Source: CBDIDH01 sp965277595
GTDB taxonomy: Bacteria > Planctomycetota > Planctomycetia > Isosphaerales > Isosphaeraceae
Direction: 5' to 3'
Length of the DNA: 64,000 bases
Assembly: GCA_965277595.1 (NCBI GenBank)
Contig: CBDIDH010000002.1
Coordinates: 3,968,001-4,032,000, forward strand
Both the position numbers and the translations under genes were made by a program. Positions 61,484 to 64,000 of this stretch are shown in pieces (position 1 is the first letter of the stretch; each line of letters opens with the position of its first letter). The notes below the pieces were generated by a model. It saw only the letters and a list, made by a program, of their open reading frames with translations. It ran no database searches and had not been told where the DNA came from.

Positions 61484-61536
61484 CCGAGCCGACCAGGCCC
61501 CGGGGCGCGACAGCCCCAAAGACCTGGCCGGCTCGG
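61484..61536 (+). terminator. Strong hairpin after the TIGR03009-type gene
   Basis: CCGAGCCGACCAGG (61484-61497) and CCTGGCCGGCTCGG (61523-61536) pair at 13 of 14 positions, with a GC-rich inner hairpin. A CCTGTTTGACG tract follows, only partly T-rich. Confidence 0.55.
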
Positions 61537-61541
61537 CCTGT

Positions 61542-61570
61542 TTGACGGCCTTGTTCGACCGGCTTATAAT
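61542..61570 (+). promoter_or_regulatory. Consensus sigma-70 promoter for the NfeD-like gene
   Basis: TTGACG (61542-61547), a 17-base spacer and an exact TATAAT (61565-61570). The start point would be near 61577, leaving a leader of about 115 bases before the ATG at 61693. It lies directly after the terminator hairpin. Confidence 0.75.
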
Positions 61571-61692
61571 CGACCGGTGAGGGCCAGCGGGAGCCGCGAA
61601 CAAAAGCCCTTAGACGGTCGCCGCCCTCGGATCTTGACGGACCCAACAGGGCGGGCGCCTCGGCCGCACAAACCGGACGGAGACCGACCGCA

Positions 61693-63906
61693 ATGATTCA
61701 CCCACGCGTCGCTCGTCTCGCCCTGGCGTGGTGGCTCATCCCGACGGTCCTTATTCTCAGTCAAAGTCAACCAACCCAGGCCGATCCTCCGGCACAGGCC
61801 AAGGCCGCCGATGAGCCTGTCCCCGGCCAGTTTTTCCAGATCGGCGAGCCGATCACCTCGGAATCGATCGCCAAGGTTCGCGCCTCGGCGCGTCAGTTAA
61901 TTGACCGCAGCGCCTCGGTCGGCAAGGAACCGGTCCTCGTCTTCGAGTTCCTTCCCAACGAGACCGGCGATCCCACCTCTCCCTACGCGGCGCAAGAGCT
62001 TGCCGACCTGATCTCGAAGGGACTCTCGGGCGCCCGGCATCGCGTGGCTTTCGTGCCCAAACCCCTGAAGGGGTTCGCGGTCCTCGCGGCGCTCGCCTGC
62101 GACGAGATCGTCATGGGCAACGAAAGCTCGATCGGACCGATTGCCGTTGATGGTCAAGACTATGACCCCGCGCTCCTTCGCGAGCCGATCCGCGTCCTCT
62201 CGATCCGCAAGGGCTATGACCCCGACCTCTTGCTCGGCATGCTCGAACGCGAGACCGACCTCCGCGCGGTGCGAACGGCGGACAAGCAGCTTCATTTCGT
62301 CCTCTCAACGAATCTTCCCGACTTCAAGAAGACGCACCAGGTTGTTGACGACCTTCCCGCCTGGGAAGGAGGCCAGCGCGGCGTCTTGAACGCCAGTCGC
62401 GCCCGCCAGATGGGCTTCGCCAAGCTCATCGCCGACACCCCGGCCGAGGTCGCCAGCGCCTATCACCTCAGCGGTCAGGCCGCGGCGAATGACCCGACGC
62501 TTGGCCAGGCCATCAAGCCGGTCTGGATCGAGATTCACGGACCGATCGACCCGGTCAAGCAATCGTATCTCCGGCGCCGGATCGAGCAGGCGAGGCAAGA
62601 AGGGGTGAACCTCGTCTTCTTCCAGATCAACAGCATGGGGGGCCTGATCACCGCCGCCGACGGCGTCGCCGACATGATCGCCGGGATCAAGGACATGAAG
62701 ACCGTCGCCTTCATCGACGACCGCGCCATGGGTGTCGCGGCGCTGACGGCCCTGGCCTGCAACGACATCGTCTTCCGCAAAGGGGCTCTGATGGGCGACG
62801 TCCATCAACTTCTGACCGGTCGCCACGGCCGGGCCGAGGAGCTGGACGAGATCCAGATCAAGAGCCTCGTCCGACGCGCCGCGAACCTCGCCGAGCAACA
62901 GGGGCATCCCGTCGCCGTCGCCCGAGCGATGGTTGATCCCGAGGCGACGGTCGTCGAGGCCCGCGACACCAAGACCGGCGCCCAGGCGTTTGTCCTTCAA
63001 ACCGACGTCGACGCCGAGCCTGGTCGGTTCACCGACCCCGAGGTTCGTAAGGAATCGGGCACCGTTTTGACCGTCAAGGGGGAGGAAGCGCCGACGTATG
63101 GCCTCGGCCGCGTTGTCAACACCGTTGACGACTTCAAGGGCCTTTACGGCTTTCGCGGCAAGGAGATCCGCGTTGACGGACCGACCTGGGTCGACTCGCT
63201 CGTGACAATCCTGACCGACCCCTTCGTGAGCTGGCTCCTTCTGGTCGTCGGCCTCTTCATGCTGGTTCTGGAACTGAAATTGCCAGGGATCGGCCTGCCC
63301 GCGATCACCTCGGCGCTGGCCTTCCTGCTTTTCTTCTGGAGCCATTACCTGAGCGGCACGGCCGACCAGCTTGAGATCATCATCTTCCTGGTCGGAATGA
63401 TCTGCCTGGCGCTGGAGTTGTTCGTTTTCCCAGGGTTTGGCATCTTCGGAATGAGCGGGATCTTGCTCGTTTTGACGAGCATCGTGATGGCGAGTCATAC
63501 CTTTGTCTGGCCGACCCAGGAATATGAATACCGCGAGATGGGTTACACGCTCCTTCAGGTCACGATCGCGATGATCGCCGTCGGCGGCGGGGCGGTGGTC
63601 CTGGCGCGCTATTTCCCGTCCTTGCCTCTGTTCAACCGACTTGTTTTGAAGCCCGAACCGTGGACGGGCGTCGATTCCCCGGTTGATGCCTCGGGCAAGG
63701 CGACGATGGATGGTTATGATTCCCTGACCTTCCTGATCGGCGAGACCGGCCGGACCACCACCGTCTTGCGACCCACGGGCAAGGCCCGCTTTGGCGAGAT
63801 GCTTGTTGACGTCACCGCCGACGGTTTTTACATCGAGCCGGATAGCCTTGTCGAGGTCGTCGACGTTCAGGGCTCGCGGGTGATCGTCAAGCGGATGGAT
63901 GTCTGA
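61693..63906 (+). CDS. NfeD-like membrane protein with two ClpP-class serine-protease-like domains
   Basis: A protein of 737 residues. A signal peptide (LALAWWLIPTVLILSQSQPTQA) is followed by two ClpP/crotonase-type domains (about 45-210 and 270-430; LVFFQINSMGGLITAADGVADMI and TVAFIDDRAMGVAALTALACND in the second). Then come membrane helices (SWLLLVVGLFMLVLELKLPG, LEIIIFLVGMICLALELFVF, IFGMSGILLVLTSIVMA, VTIAMIAVGGGAVVLARYF) and a C-terminal OB-like NfeD domain (ARFGEMLVDVTADGFYI). By eye, the Ser expected in the ASxG/ASAG elbow is absent from both protease domains (Val and Gly occupy the spot), so it may be non-catalytic. Homologous systems work with SPFH proteins. Confidence 0.85.
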   Translation: MIHPRVARLALAWWLIPTVLILSQSQPTQADPPAQAKAADEPVPGQFFQIGEPITSESIAKVRASARQLIDRSASVGKEPVLVFEFLPNETGDPTSPYAAQELADLISKGLSGARHRVAFVPKPLKGFAVLAALACDEIVMGNESSIGPIAVDGQDYDPALLREPIRVLSIRKGYDPDLLLGMLERETDLRAVRTADKQLHFVLSTNLPDFKKTHQVVDDLPAWEGGQRGVLNASRARQMGFAKLIADTPAEVASAYHLSGQAAANDPTLGQAIKPVWIEIHGPIDPVKQSYLRRRIEQARQEGVNLVFFQINSMGGLITAADGVADMIAGIKDMKTVAFIDDRAMGVAALTALACNDIVFRKGALMGDVHQLLTGRHGRAEELDEIQIKSLVRRAANLAEQQGHPVAVARAMVDPEATVVEARDTKTGAQAFVLQTDVDAEPGRFTDPEVRKESGTVLTVKGEEAPTYGLGRVVNTVDDFKGLYGFRGKEIRVDGPTWVDSLVTILTDPFVSWLLLVVGLFMLVLELKLPGIGLPAITSALAFLLFFWSHYLSGTADQLEIIIFLVGMICLALELFVFPGFGIFGMSGILLVLTSIVMASHTFVWPTQEYEYREMGYTLLQVTIAMIAVGGGAVVLARYFPSLPLFNRLVLKPEPWTGVDSPVDASGKATMDGYDSLTFLIGETGRTTTVLRPTGKARFGEMLVDVTADGFYIEPDSLVEVVDVQGSRVIVKRMDV

Positions 63907-63935
63907 GTCAGGAGAAATGCCAAGGCCCGACGGCG

Positions 63936-63973
63936 GATGACCGAGTACCAAACGGTTGAATTCCTCGGTCATC
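63936..63973. repeat. Heptanucleotide-family hairpin after the NfeD-like gene
   Basis: GATGACCGAG (63936-63945) and CTCGGTCATC (63964-63973) form a perfect 10-bp stem with an 18-base loop, 29 bases after the stop codon. Confidence 0.7.
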
Positions 63974-64000
63974 GGCTCCTTATGATTCTCGTGTAGTCCT

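Noticed and set aside
62305..63972. 555-codon minus-strand frame opposite the NfeD-like gene
   Set aside because: Antisense shadow rich in Asp, Gln, His and Arg; the plus strand has a signal peptide, membrane helices and a family match.
1..64000. tRNA, rRNA and known riboswitches
   Set aside because: No cloverleaf-like or rRNA-like sequence and no recognisable riboswitch core was spotted by eye; a covariance-model search would be needed to exclude small RNAs.

Overview
The window is a GC-rich bacterial chromosome segment that looks like a planctomycete, most likely of the Isosphaeraceae-type lineage. The clues are a DUF1571 lipoprotein, a TIGR03009-type secreted protein, a LEPRxLL-like N-terminal motif, a Hanks-type kinase with a C-terminal anchor next to a PP2C phosphatase, many short secreted proteins of unknown function, and frequent TTG/GTG starts. 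This is inferred from protein families; no rRNA or tRNA gene was seen. No IS element, prophage or CRISPR array was found.

Layout. 1-162: 5' end of a type VI secretion sheath gene (tssB) running off the edge. 930-9720: surface or secreted proteins, a D-2-hydroxyacid dehydrogenase, a beta-propeller protein, a HAD phosphatase and a large secreted protein with a degenerate hydrolase domain. 9899-16667: GH13 amylase plus methyltransferase, a small secreted protein, cysE, an O-methyltransferase, and a SMI1/KNR4-type immunity-like protein on an AT-rich patch. 17105-25968: efp with an unusual tip loop, a GNAT-HDAC fusion, a SET-domain protein, a tight kamA/ATP-grasp/ATP-grasp operon, and two deacetylase-type hydrolases (PIG-L and M20).

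26075-29819: small secreted protein, M28 peptidase, TolB-like propeller. 30258-38082: a one-direction cluster of dehydratase, ACP, dehydratase, KS-beta (active-site Cys replaced by Glu), KS-alpha, alpha/beta hydrolase and a GH3-type acyl-amido synthetase. It looks like a type II polyketide/fatty-acid route ending in activation and amide conjugation. 38254-42271: DUF1571 lipoprotein, lone receiver protein, enolase-superfamily epimerase plus hydrolase, small basic protein. 42268-55948 (all minus): HExxH protein, membrane protein, fumC, metallophosphoesterase, Lhr-type helicase, RHH-like protein, Ser/Thr kinase, PP2C phosphatase, BshB1-like deacetylase. 56096-59728 (minus): CobL, hydrolase, MEMO1-family protein. 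60486-63906: TIGR03009-type protein and an NfeD/ClpP-class membrane protein behind a textbook sigma-70 promoter.

Two systems deserve most attention: the kamA plus tandem ATP-grasp operon (possible beta-lysine ligation), and the KS-alpha/KS-beta/GH3 lipid-like cluster. A third striking signal is not a gene: at least ten intergenic loci are built from 7-bp units (GGTCATC-like and GGGCAAA-like), many arranged as hairpins, and these form a dispersed heptanucleotide repeat family.
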